From the IMG/VR virus record IMGVR_UViG_3300042467_001400, positions 1 through 52,021 of that record: DNA of 52,021 bases. One strand, given 5' to 3'. How positions within the stretch are numbered: position 1 is the first letter of the stretch; each line of letters opens with the position of its first letter. Under the pieces are notes generated by a model. The model had not been told where the DNA came from. It made no database searches and saw only the letters and a list, made by a program, of their open reading frames with translations. This document shows positions 17,336 to 23,559 of the stretch, in pieces. The position numbers and the translations under genes were made by a program. The DNA is from a virus.

Positions 17336-17602
17336 ATGAAGAACCGGCCATTTCAGGCGCGGGTGTGGTTTCAGGGGCGGTATTGGAGCCTGGGGTATTT
17401 CGCCAGCATCACTGAAGCTGAGATTCGGGTGAATCGGGTGTATCGGGAGATGGCGGAATGGAAAGAGATGCAGCTTCCGCCGCCCACACTGCTCCGCCAG
17501 ATCCAGCAGCGGGCATCGGCACTTGCAGCAGCGCCGCTGGATCCGGCTGCCCCGGCCAGTGGAACGACCGCGGCTGGCCCTGAGCTGTCGCCTCAGCGAT
17601 GA
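17336..17602 (+). CDS. Small AP2-like DNA-binding protein (overlaps GT gene end)
   Basis: 88 residues. The segment FQARVWFQGRYWSLGYF followed by TEAEIRVNRVYREM has the three-strand-plus-helix pattern of AP2-type DNA-binding domains (strand, strand with G-x-Y-x-x-LG-x-F, then EAE helix), which in phages occur alone or joined to HNH nucleases. A GTG at 17297 gives a longer form and lies 38 nt after a CGGAAACCTAGCC motif. It runs against, and overlaps by 194 nt, the end of the frameshifted chaperone GT. AP2 motif and own upstream motif argue for it; the convergent overlap argues for caution. Confidence 0.5.
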   Translation: MKNRPFQARVWFQGRYWSLGYFASITEAEIRVNRVYREMAEWKEMQLPPPTLLRQIQQRASALAAAPLDPAAPASGTTAAGPELSPQR

Positions 17603-18107
17603 GGAACCCACGCCAGCCATCAGCGGTAGGCGTGGGTGCCAGGAGGATGGCATCGTCGGCCACCAGTGCAAGGCGTGGCGGCGCGGGCTGGCCGTTGCCG
17701 GCGGCATGGAGCGGTTCGTAGAACGCCAGCGCGAAGCTGGGGAATTCGCGATCAGCGATCAGCTGGAGCATGGCAGCACCGGCATCAACGGGCGGTCGAT
17801 CGCCTGGTTCCTGCTGGCGGAACAGGTAGAGATCCTCGAGCTTGGGGATAGCCGAGCGCTCAGAGGCATGGCAGGCAACGAGGCGCTGATGGAGGAATGC
17901 GATGGGTGCTTCCTGCCAGTGCAGCTGCTGCATCAGCCAGCGCTCACCTTCCTCGATCGCTTCCGTGATGTAGTCGATGCTGAGGCGGCCGAAGGTGTCG
18001 GGGCTGAACTCGGCGGCAGCAGGCCAGAGGCGTTTGCATCGCCAGTAGGCGCTGGTCCAGTCGGTGGGCTCGAAGGTGATGGATCCGGCGCGAGCTTTCC
18101 CAGCGTC
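17409..18107 (-). CDS. Tail assembly chaperone, T part of GT (reached by -1 frameshift)
   Basis: This frame has no need of its own start: it opens at 18107 after a TGA and reads RAGSITFEPTDWTSAYWR, then FGRLSIDYITEAIEEGERW, before the ATG at 17933, and the sequence on both sides of that ATG is equally protein-like. It is therefore read as the -1 extension of the upstream gene through the slippery site at 18095-18101, giving a fusion of about 414 residues, as lambda gpGT. The T part binds tail tube subunits and the tape measure during assembly. Its C-terminus (PPSPDTPDSPESQLQ) is disordered and overlaps the convergent AP2-like frame. Confidence 0.75.
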   Translation of the reverse strand, partial: DAGKARAGSITFEPTDWTSAYWRCKRLWPAAAEFSPDTFGRLSIDYITEAIEEGERWLMQQLHWQEAPIAFLHQRLVACHASERSAIPKLEDLYLFRQQEPGDRPPVDAGAAMLQLIADREFPSFALAFYEPLHAAGNGQPAPPRLALVADDAILLAPTPTADGWRGFLIAEATAQGQPRSFHWPGQPDPAALLQVPMPAAGSGGAVWAAEAASLSIPPSPDTPDSPESQLQ

Positions 18108-18652
18108 TCAACCATCCCTTCAACGAGTTCCTCGGGGGACTTAGGCGGCTGGCGGCCGTTGCGCTCACGGTCGATGAAGTCGCAGATGGCAGCCTTCAGT
18201 GGTGTGGGGAGCGGATCGGTGTCGGCATCGGTCCAGGCATCCATGCCAGCGATGCGGTGACGGATGGCAGCGGTGCAGGTGCGGGTCTGCAGCTGGAGGT
18301 GTGCCTTGGTGAGTTCGATCTGCACTTCGGCCACCAGGGCAGCATGGTGGAGCATGGCGCGTTGCTCGGCGGGCTCCAGTGGCAGGGGGATGCCCATGCG
18401 TGTGGAGACGATGCGAATTGCGATGCGCTGCGCTTCGGTTTCTTCGCTACCGGCGGTGATCAGTGCATCTGCCAAGCGGGATGATTCGCGGTAGACCACA
18501 GCCTGATAGGCGTAGTCGGCGATGTCGATTTCCTCGCCGCTGGAGATCGAACCGAAAACGGGAAACTCGATGGAACAGGTTTCGCCGTTGACGGTGGCCT
18601 CGACGATTTCGGTCTGCCGCTTTGGTGCGACAACGAAGGGGAGGTTAGGCAC
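17933..18652 (-). CDS. Tail assembly chaperone, G part
   Basis: 239 residues from GTG 18652, 33 nt after a CCGGAAACCTAAGCC motif. Residues 1-60 (LPFVVAPKRQTEIVEATVNG, FPVFGSISSGEEIDI) and the helical region to about 185 form the G-like body; the remaining 53 residues after the slip site are a low-complexity Pro/Ser/Ala/Thr tail ending in SRKRSRKVSAG, as expected for a readthrough region constrained by the other frame. In siphoviruses G and GT are made at a fixed ratio and act between tube and tape measure during assembly. It lies before the tube gene here rather than after it. Confidence 0.75.
   Translation of the reverse strand: MPNLPFVVAPKRQTEIVEATVNGETCSIEFPVFGSISSGEEIDIADYAYQAVVYRESSRLADALITAGSEETEAQRIAIRIVSTRMGIPLPLEPAEQRAMLHHAALVAEVQIELTKAHLQLQTRTCTAAIRHRIAGMDAWTDADTDPLPTPLKAAICDFIDRERNGRQPPKSPEELVEGMVETLGKLAPDPSPSSPPTGPAPTGDANASGLLPPSSAPTPSAASASTTSRKRSRKVSAG
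18095..18101 (-). other. Programmed -1 frameshift slippery heptamer GGGAAAG
   Basis: In the G frame the codons are CTG-GGA-AAG, so the minus strand carries G-GGA-AAG, the same heptamer used in lambda G/T. After slipping, GGG-AAA is read and translation continues with GCT in the T frame, which is closed by TGA just upstream (18110-18108) and open to 17409 downstream. Frame relation, heptamer phase and position between chaperone halves all agree. Confidence 0.8.
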
Positions 18653-18670
18653 GGGGCCGGTGGTGGGGGT

Positions 18671-18685
18671 GGCTTAGGTTTCCGG
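18671..18685 (-). promoter_or_regulatory. Start-site motif CCGGAAACCTAAGCC
   Basis: One of the best copies of the recurrent motif. It begins 33 nt before the GTG of the tail chaperone gene and lies just after the stop of the gp10-like gene. The stretch to the start codon (ACCCCCACCACCGGCCCC) has no Shine-Dalgarno sequence. Confidence 0.5.
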
Positions 18686-18687
18686 GG

Positions 18688-19200
18688 TCAGCGGCGCAGC
18701 TTGCCCAGCCAGACGCTGCGGAGTCGATCGCCGACGTTGTAGACGCGGATGCCGGAGACGTTCTCCTGCCCCAGCACGGCGCGGGTCCAGGGGCGGGCGG
18801 GGATGATGACACGCTGGGCGTTGTCATTGCCCCAGGGCTTGATGCTGCCGCCCTCATGGATTAAGGTGGCGTACTCGGCGGACCACTTGAACGTGGCCTC
18901 GTATGGCCCGCTCATCCACCAGCTGTCGGTTTGGCGGAGGTTGCCACCATCCACAATGTTGCGCGGGTTGGGCGGGGTGATGCCCTCTCCCCTGCGGTAG
19001 CTGGCAGCACGTTCCTTGAGCGTGTCGCCGTTCAGGTTCCGGGTTGGCAGGCTGCGCGGCCAGTTCCAGGCGTTGGCGTCAAACGACGCCTGGAACGCCG
19101 CTGCCAGCTCCTCCATCACAAACTCCGTCGCCTGCCTGGCCGCAGCCTCCGCCATGGCCTGCAGGCTGGTGGTCTGGGTGACCGTGGCCTTGATGCTCAT
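18688..19200 (-). CDS. Head-tail joining / tail completion protein (HK97 gp10-like)
   Basis: 170 residues. N-terminal helices (AMAEAAARQATEFVMEELAA) precede YATLIHEGGSIKPWG and IIPARPWTRAVLG, which match the conserved Y-x-x-x-x-H/E-x-G and P-A-R-P-x signature of HK97 gp10-type joining proteins. The protein would close the neck between connector and tail. It overlaps the upstream gene by ATGA. Confidence 0.7.
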   Translation of the reverse strand: MSIKATVTQTTSLQAMAEAAARQATEFVMEELAAAFQASFDANAWNWPRSLPTRNLNGDTLKERAASYRRGEGITPPNPRNIVDGGNLRQTDSWWMSGPYEATFKWSAEYATLIHEGGSIKPWGNDNAQRVIIPARPWTRAVLGQENVSGIRVYNVGDRLRSVWLGKLRR

Positions 19201-19676
19201 CCCGCCACCTGCAGCTCTACTCGAATGCGGTCGCCTAGCTGTTGGCGCAGCTCAGCACCGATGCCACCAGGGCCGTACGGGTCGGCCAGCGCCAGGATGG
19301 TGGCCTCGCCCTGCTGGCCGTTGTTGGTGATCGTCGGCAGGTCGGGCAGCACACCGAGGAACCCACGGCCGGATGCACCGGGCAGCAGGCCTGCAGGGGC
19401 CAGGCCGGTGTCAGTCCAGGTGAGCGCCGACTGTGCAGCGAGCCAGGACGTGTTGGCAGGGAGCACAGCCCACGCGGTGATGTATCCGGCCAGTACGCGG
19501 CGCCGAGGGTCGATGCTGGGCAACCCTGGCGCGTCGGTGTTCTCGCCCTTGGCGAAGCACTCCACCACCCACGATGCGGTAGCCGCGGGCATGCCGGCGC
19601 GAAGGTTGGCGGGGATCGCTGCCGGCTGCGGGATCAGCAGGCGGAGGTTGGCGTAGTCGTAGAAATCCGTCGCCAC
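19197..19676 (-). CDS. Neck/tail terminator-region hypothetical protein
   Basis: 159 residues, Ala/Leu/Gly-rich with mixed helix and strand. It sits between an adaptor candidate and the gp10-like gene and overlaps the latter by four bases. The positional analogue in other siphoviruses is a neck or tail terminator protein. WVVECFAKGENTDAPGLPSI and VLPDLPTITNNGQQGEAT are characteristic stretches but not diagnostic to me. Confidence 0.6.
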   Translation of the reverse strand: MATDFYDYANLRLLIPQPAAIPANLRAGMPAATASWVVECFAKGENTDAPGLPSIDPRRRVLAGYITAWAVLPANTSWLAAQSALTWTDTGLAPAGLLPGASGRGFLGVLPDLPTITNNGQQGEATILALADPYGPGGIGAELRQQLGDRIRVELQVAG

Positions 19677-19680
19677 GGTG

Positions 19681-20187
19681 TCAGCTCCGAACCAACCTGG
19701 AACCGCTGCCGCCGTCGCCGTCGTAGGGCTTGATCCCGAGGGTTTGAAACACCTTCGCCTTCAGCTTGTCCACGCGGGCGTGGAGCACACCACCAGCAGT
19801 CGAGTCACTACGGCGACCGGCCTGGTACTTCACCTTCAGCAGCGAGCTGTCCCACTCCAGGACATCGGCCTTGGTCTGCCGGTCCTGGCGGGTCAGCGTG
19901 GTGCCAGGCGTGGGGCCTTCGTATGACTCCACGTTGCCGAGGTGTGCGGTGCCGTCCTCAACCTGATCCGCCCAGTTCTGCTCCAGCGTCTCGATCTCAT
20001 CAATCCACCCCTGCACTGAGGTAACCGCTGCAGGCGACACCTGCGCGATGCGGTTCATCGTCGCGGTGAGCTGCGTCAGGTTGTATTCCGACAGCGGCCA
20101 CAGCGCATATTCTCGAATCAGCTCGCGGTCATCGATGACGCTGCCGCCGTTCGGCCGCCACAGCGCGTTCAGGGTCGGAATCGTCAT
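19681..20187 (-). CDS. Putative head-tail adaptor
   Basis: 168 residues. Mostly helical with heptad-like spacing in the first half (SEYNLTQLTATMNRIAQVSP, GWIDEIETLEQNWADQVEDG) and a basic, Gly-rich C-terminus. It starts straight after the stop of the glycosyltransferase gene, with a CCGGAAACCTGAAGC motif ending at the ATG. First gene of the neck block, so a connector adaptor role is plausible from position only. Confidence 0.5.
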   Translation of the reverse strand: MTIPTLNALWRPNGGSVIDDRELIREYALWPLSEYNLTQLTATMNRIAQVSPAAVTSVQGWIDEIETLEQNWADQVEDGTAHLGNVESYEGPTPGTTLTRQDRQTKADVLEWDSSLLKVKYQAGRRSDSTAGGVLHARVDKLKAKVFQTLGIKPYDGDGGSGSRLVRS

Positions 20188-21023
20188 GCTTCAGGTTTCC
20201 GGGCGCGAAACAGCCGACGGATCAGGCGCCACAGCACCCACCATCGACCGCACCGATACGCCACGCGACTGGGTGTGATCGGCCGGTGGTCGGTCGTTGC
20301 GGTCGCACCCACCATGAATGGCGGCGTGACGCGGCCTTCCCAGTTCAGTGCCATGCCTGGAGCGCTTTCCAGGTGAATCGCGATCACTTCAGGCAACAGC
20401 TCGCGCCTTTCCCGTGGCCAGGAAGTACCGAACTGGAAATCGGTGCGGGCTGCAGTGCCGTGCGTCTCTGGATAGAAATGAGTGCCTGAACCCTTGGGGT
20501 TCCACATCTGCCAGTAACCGATGGGCACGTACCCACCACCTGGCTCCATGTACTGCGCAATGCGCACGCCAACGGGAAACGCAGTTGGGTGGACAAATAC
20601 CCAGCCTTCCTGGATTGGAGTTGGCGCATCGAGATAGCGTGCAAAGTCTTGGGCCGAGGGGCACATCAGCCGATCACAGCCGTAGATCTTCCTGCTGTCC
20701 AGCGGTAGGTTACTGATGACCCGGCGGGTTTTAGGTGGTAGGTAAATATCAGCATCCATGTGAACAACCCAGCCGTTGCGCTTCAGTCGCTTGAGGCCTG
20801 CATTGATACCTTTAGCCTTTGCGAATACATCACCATCGGCGGTGAATACATCTGTTTGGACGCATTCAACGTCGTAGGTTTCGCATAACTTTTGGGTGGC
20901 CGTGTCGTCTGGCGTGGTGACAACCACCATGCGATCAAACTGGTTCCGGTTTGCTGGTAGCGTCCACGCCAGGAAGTCGGCGTAGTTAACGCAAATGACA
21001 ACCGCCTCGATCGGGGCGTTCAT
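20184..21023 (-). CDS. Glycosyltransferase (GT-A fold)
   Basis: 279 residues. AVVICVNYADFLAWTLPANR is a typical family-2-like N-terminal strand and nucleotide-binding loop. The metal-binding DxD motif is in WVVHMDADIYLP (about residue 91-93), and an acidic/aromatic acceptor region follows. It should transfer a sugar from a nucleotide sugar, either to virion proteins, to DNA or to host surface. A hydrophobic, basic end (WWVLWRLIRRLFRARKPEA) may associate with membrane. It is embedded in the structural operon, with a CAGGAAACCTGAGCC motif 36 nt before the ATG, so it is probably expressed late. Confidence 0.75.
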   Translation of the reverse strand: MNAPIEAVVICVNYADFLAWTLPANRNQFDRMVVVTTPDDTATQKLCETYDVECVQTDVFTADGDVFAKAKGINAGLKRLKRNGWVVHMDADIYLPPKTRRVISNLPLDSRKIYGCDRLMCPSAQDFARYLDAPTPIQEGWVFVHPTAFPVGVRIAQYMEPGGGYVPIGYWQMWNPKGSGTHFYPETHGTAARTDFQFGTSWPRERRELLPEVIAIHLESAPGMALNWEGRVTPPFMVGATATTDHRPITPSRVAYRCGRWWVLWRLIRRLFRARKPEA

Positions 21024-21047
21024 TGTGGTGGCGGTGATGGGTCTGGC

Positions 21048-21236
21048 TCAGGTTTCCTGTGCCGTGATCCAATCCTTCAGGTCGCGCACGTACTGCCTGA
21101 GCTGGTGTGCTGCGCGAGCGTGGAACGGCTCGCTGGTGGTGCGCAGCAGGTGCTCATGCCGATCGATTGCAGCCAGTGATTCGCGGATCAGGTTGTTCCA
21201 CGGCGCCCTGGTCGGCGGCTCCCACTCGCGGGGCAT
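21048..21236 (-). CDS. Small hypothetical protein
   Basis: 62 residues from ATG 21236, chosen because a CCGGAAACCTCCACC motif lies 34 nt upstream. MPREWEPPTRAPWNNLIRES and HARAAHQLRQYVRDLKDW form one or two amphipathic helices. Its end (TAQET) lies inside the next motif copy. Divergent from the small gene at 21307. No family recognised. Confidence 0.6.
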   Translation of the reverse strand: MPREWEPPTRAPWNNLIRESLAAIDRHEHLLRTTSEPFHARAAHQLRQYVRDLKDWITAQET

Positions 21237-21261
21237 CGTGGTGGCGTGCGTGACTGGTGGA

Positions 21262-21293
21262 GGTTTCCGGTGGGGGCGGAAACCTAAGCCGTT
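21262..21293. promoter_or_regulatory. Divergent start-site motifs (inverted repeat GGTTTCCG/CGGAAACC)
   Basis: GGTTTCCG (minus-facing motif CGGAAACC) is followed after six bases by CGGAAACCTAAGCCGTT (21277-21293) on the plus strand. Each copy lies 30-34 nt before the start codon of the gene it faces (minus 21236, plus 21307). This is the clearest evidence that the motif acts in a direction-dependent way at gene starts. Confidence 0.6.
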
Positions 21294-21306
21294 CGATTCC
21301 CCCACC

Positions 21307-21453
21307 ATGAGCGCACCCAAGGTGACCGCTGTAGGCCGCATGCTGCGCCCGAAGCACGGCGAGCCGCAGCGGCATCACGTCATCGCTGTCTCGGCATCGG
21401 GCCAGGTGCGCACGGTGGTCGACCGGCAAACTCAGGCACCAGCAGCAGACTGA
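21307..21453 (+). CDS. Small hypothetical protein
   Basis: 48 residues, basic (MSAPKVTAVGRMLRPKHGEP, then HHVIAVSASGQVRTVV). Preceded by a plus-strand CGGAAACCTAAGCC motif 30 nt upstream. Its stop overlaps the start of the 16-residue gene (TGATG), so the two form a mini-operon running against the structural genes. Confidence 0.55.
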   Translation: MSAPKVTAVGRMLRPKHGEPQRHHVIAVSASGQVRTVVDRQTQAPAAD

Positions 21454-21503
21454 TGCCAAAGGGCAAGGGTTACGGGAAAGGTGGCGGGAAGAAGGGGAAG
21501 TAG
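21453..21503 (+). CDS. Tiny Gly/Lys-rich peptide (16 aa)
   Basis: MPKGKGYGKGGGKKGK. Coupled by TGATG to the preceding gene and ends one base before the convergent stop at 21505. Composition is purely Lys/Gly with one Tyr, suggesting nucleic-acid or membrane binding. Very short Lys/Gly open frames of this sort recur in marine and freshwater phages, but translation here is unproven. Confidence 0.4.
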   Translation: MPKGKGYGKGGGKKGK

Positions 21504-21504
21504 C

Positions 21505-21897
21505 TCAGATCGCGATGCCCGCGTCAATCGCTCGCTGATGGGCGAACTTTTCTGCTGCGACCTTGATCGCGTGGTCTTTGTCGCGGGCCCAGAGGTAGAT
21601 GTAGTACGGGCCATCCAATCCCATCCTGCGCACCAAGCCAACGTCATCACGTCGCAGCATGGTTAACGGGGTTTCGTCATATCCGTAAACACTTTGGTCC
21701 TCTGCGTTCCGCTCGCGGCAGTAAAAACCGGTCAGCCCCGCGTACTGAACAGGCAAAGTCGGATCAAGCGGGAACTCTTCAATCCCGGCGTCTTCATACC
21801 GTGGCAGCTCAGCTTCGGCTAGCTCCCTAGTGGTGAAAATGGCAATCACGCTGTAGTCAGAGTAACTACCAGACGAAATGGCGTAACAGGTTTTCAT
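21505..21897 (-). CDS. Hypothetical protein
   Basis: 130 residues, acidic, with mixed alpha/beta content (IFTTRELAEAELPRYEDAGI, YYIYLWARDKDHAIKVAAEK). The two segments have the look of a small two-domain regulator or immunity-type protein, but no family is recognised. The end is convergent with the 16-residue peptide gene. Preceded by a small gene with an 18-nt gap. Confidence 0.7.
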   Translation of the reverse strand: MKTCYAISSGSYSDYSVIAIFTTRELAEAELPRYEDAGIEEFPLDPTLPVQYAGLTGFYCRERNAEDQSVYGYDETPLTMLRRDDVGLVRRMGLDGPYYIYLWARDKDHAIKVAAEKFAHQRAIDAGIAI

Positions 21898-21915
21898 GGT
21901 GGTGCGTGCGATGGT

Positions 21916-22059
21916 TTACCAATCCCCCTGCCTGCTGACCCTGATCACGCGAGCACCAGGGCCCGCCAGCTCTAGGGCAGATGCGATGGCCTGGGCCTGG
22001 GTGAGGGCGTAGAGCTCGATAGGGCCGGTGGTTAGCTGGACGTGGTAGAGGCGGGGCAT
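21916..22059 (-). CDS. Small hypothetical protein
   Basis: 47 residues: MPRLYHVQLTTGPIELYALT followed by QAQAIASALELAGPGARVIR. A strand-strand-helix-strand pattern with a conserved-looking LAGPGA turn, frequent among small proteins of cyanobacterial phages. The ATG overlaps the upstream stop (TGATG), giving tight translational coupling. Function unknown. Confidence 0.65.
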   Translation of the reverse strand: MPRLYHVQLTTGPIELYALTQAQAIASALELAGPGARVIRVSRQGDW

Positions 22060-22304
22060 CAGTGGGTCTCCAGTTCGGTGGCGAGGGCGAGGAGTTCAGA
22101 GCGGATCGAATCATGCTTATCCCACCAGTCCGTGCTAGGGACGGCGGCGCGCATGTAGTCGGGCTCATCCGGCACCACCTGATCCGCTGCAGCGCGGAGG
22201 GCAGCGGCGGCATCTGCTCGCGTTTGGTGTTGCTCAGATAAAGGCGCTGTTTCATCCAGCACCGCATCCAGCACCGCCTGAGCCGCTGGGGAAAGGTCAG
22301 CCAC
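22059..22304 (-). CDS. Small helical hypothetical protein
   Basis: 81 residues from GTG 22304. VADLSPAAQAVLDAVLDETA and ADAAAALRAAADQVVPDEPD are helical, followed by a Trp-rich turn (STDWWDKHDSIRSELLALAT). The GTG lies 8 nt inside the upstream gene and its stop overlaps the next ATG, so it is part of a compact operon. No catalytic residues stand out. Confidence 0.65.
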   Translation of the reverse strand: MADLSPAAQAVLDAVLDETAPLSEQHQTRADAAAALRAAADQVVPDEPDYMRAAVPSTDWWDKHDSIRSELLALATELETH

Positions 22305-22785
22305 GCCCCACCTCCTGCCGCAGCACCTTGGCCGCCTGCGCGTACTCGCCGGAGCCGTGGAGGGCGAACCGGTCGAGCCAGGTGGCGACCGTGCGGATTG
22401 CGGCGACGCGAGCATGGGGATGCAGTGGCTGGCCTTCGCTCCAAACATCTCCCACCCTCTCCACCAACCCCCCAGACTGGGCCTCCGCGCTGGCGGCGCG
22501 GAGTTCGTCCATGGCGGGATCGGGCGTCGGATCTGCAGCATCCAACGCAATCAGCCGGTCGAGCTTGTCTTGCTGGGCGGCTTCCAGCGCCTCCACCCGC
22601 CGAACGATGGCGTCAACGCAGAATCGGTGGCTCTCGGCCTGCTCCAGCTGGGTGGCCTCCAGCGCCTCGACGCGGGCGCGGAGTTCGAGGAGGCAGTCGG
22701 CAGTTGCCCACGGGATTTGCTTTATCCCGGCGCAAATCTCTACGTGCGTCCACTGCTCAGGCTTGGCGCGGTGTTGGTCGGTCAT
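22297..22785 (-). CDS. Coiled-coil hypothetical protein
   Basis: 162 residues. Residues about 30-85 contain two near-identical heptad blocks with VEALEA (RVEALEATQLEQAESHRF and RRVEALEAAQQDKLDRLIAL), predicting a coiled coil; the C-terminal half is helical (VAAIRTVATWLDRFALHGSG). The leader ACCCACCACGGAGACACGCC-type sequence has no Shine-Dalgarno site. Role unknown. Confidence 0.7.
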   Translation of the reverse strand: MTDQHRAKPEQWTHVEICAGIKQIPWATADCLLELRARVEALEATQLEQAESHRFCVDAIVRRVEALEAAQQDKLDRLIALDAADPTPDPAMDELRAASAEAQSGGLVERVGDVWSEGQPLHPHARVAAIRTVATWLDRFALHGSGEYAQAAKVLRQEVGRG

Positions 22786-22812
22786 GGCGTGTCTCCGTGG
22801 TGGGGTGAGCGA

Positions 22813-22992
22813 TCAAGCAGCCAACAACCGCCGAACCGTGGTGCGCGAACACCCCAGTCGATCAGCGATGCGCTGCTGTGTCCAGCCGTCGCGGCGCCAG
22901 CGGCGGGCGCGTTGCTGGCGGGATTCGGTGGCCCACAGCAGGAACAGCACTGGCAGCAGCAGCAGGGCCAGGATGGTGGCGGTAGTGGTCAT
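22813..22992 (-). CDS. Membrane-anchored helix-turn-helix protein
   Basis: 59 residues. MTTTATILALLLLPVLFLLW is a single transmembrane segment; it is followed by a basic stretch (RQQRARRWRRDG) and a resolvase/Hin-type helix-turn-helix, WTQQRIADRLGCSRTTVRRL. The start at 22992 is preferred over an in-frame upstream ATG that would lie in the repeat element. A DNA-binding domain tethered to the membrane could attach phage DNA to the membrane or act as a regulator. It has the same ground plan as the 46512-47024 protein. Confidence 0.7.
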   Translation of the reverse strand: MTTTATILALLLLPVLFLLWATESRQQRARRWRRDGWTQQRIADRLGCSRTTVRRLLAA

Positions 22993-23020
22993 GGTGATGT
23001 GTGGTGGCTTGGATGAGTGC

Positions 23021-23066
23021 CGGATAGGCTCCGGCGAGCCTTGGGGTGGGTTAGGACTGTCGTGCG
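23021..23066 (-). repeat. 46-bp gene-end repeat with hairpin, copy A
   Basis: Identical over 46 bp to 29997-30042. On the minus strand it encodes the last codons ARQS-stop of the gene at 23051, then AGGCTC-GCCG-GAGCCT hairpin, then ATCCG. A third, shorter copy of the hairpin part is at 29580-29599. Confidence 0.85.
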
Positions 23067-23239
23067 CCTGCTCGGCGCTTGATCGGGTCAAAGGTGGAAA
23101 CGACTTCTCCGCCGAGCTTTCTTAAATCAAGCTCGGAAGCGGCAAAGAACTGCGACCCCCTTACTACGACGTACATCCGCTGCTTGTGCTTCCAGGCGTC
23201 TTCGCGGGCGTAGGACTCGGCTTGAGGTTTGGTGGCCAT
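23051..23239 (-). CDS. Small hypothetical protein
   Basis: 62 residues: an N-terminal basic helix (SYAREDAWKHKQRMYVVVRG) and a short beta/alpha segment, ending in RRAGARQS. Its final codons are inside the 46-bp repeat, so the last residues are shared with the otherwise unrelated protein at 30027-30224. It has its own TTGCAG-17-TAGTGT promoter and a CACCACCACACACC leader. Confidence 0.6.
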   Translation of the reverse strand: MATKPQAESYAREDAWKHKQRMYVVVRGSQFFAASELDLRKLGGEVVSTFDPIKRRAGARQS

Positions 23240-23278
23240 GGCTGGCGGGCAGGTGGTGTGTGGTGGTGAACCTCCCAC

Positions 23279-23307
23279 ACACTACCGCATAGGTTGCGCA
23301 ACTGCAA
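23279..23307 (-). promoter_or_regulatory. Promoter with GTTGCGCAAC palindrome
   Basis: Minus strand TTGCAG, a 17-nt spacer starting TTGCGCAAC, then TAGTGT, upstream of the gene starting at 23239. Belongs to the early promoter family described in the findings. Confidence 0.6.
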
Positions 23308-23310
23308 CAC

Positions 23311-23505
23311 CTACGCCATCCGCGACAGCCACAGCCGGCCAGCACCGCTGATCGACGCATGCAGCACCGTGGCCACCTTATGCGCCTCGCAATCCGGCAG
23401 TTCCACTGCAGCAGCACGCAAGGCCTGCCTGGTCGCATCCTCATCCCGTGCGCTCACGCACGCATGGCACAACAGAAAACTGGCCAGATCGGGTGGGAGT
23501 TCCAC
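23311..23505 (-). CDS. Small hypothetical protein
   Basis: 64 residues from GTG 23505 (VELPPDLASFLLCHACVSAR). Helical, with two CHAC-type cysteines and a later PDCEAHK, which might bind a metal, though the spacing is not a known finger. The start abuts the divergent promoter of the cyAbrB gene, so the palindrome there lies directly upstream of both genes. The downstream promoter for the 23239 gene overlaps its 3' end. Confidence 0.55.
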   Translation of the reverse strand: MELPPDLASFLLCHACVSARDEDATRQALRAAAVELPDCEAHKVATVLHASISGAGRLWLSRMA

Positions 23506-23507
23506 TG

Positions 23508-23536
23508 TTGCTGTTGCGCACCTGCAACGGTAGGAT
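23508..23536 (+). promoter_or_regulatory. Promoter of the cyAbrB gene
   Basis: TTGCTG, 17-nt spacer (TTGCGCACCTGCAACGG), TAGGAT, then a 23-nt leader to ATG 23560. Same architecture as the other early promoters; the palindrome is imperfect (GCGCACC instead of GCGCAAC). Confidence 0.65.
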
Positions 23537-23559
23537 AACGGCTTAACCCACCAGGTTCT

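Noticed and set aside
17409-17933. Independent gene starting at ATG 17933
   Set aside because: The same frame is protein-like for 58 codons upstream and joins the previous gene at a correct GGGAAAG slip site; it is better read as the T part of GT.
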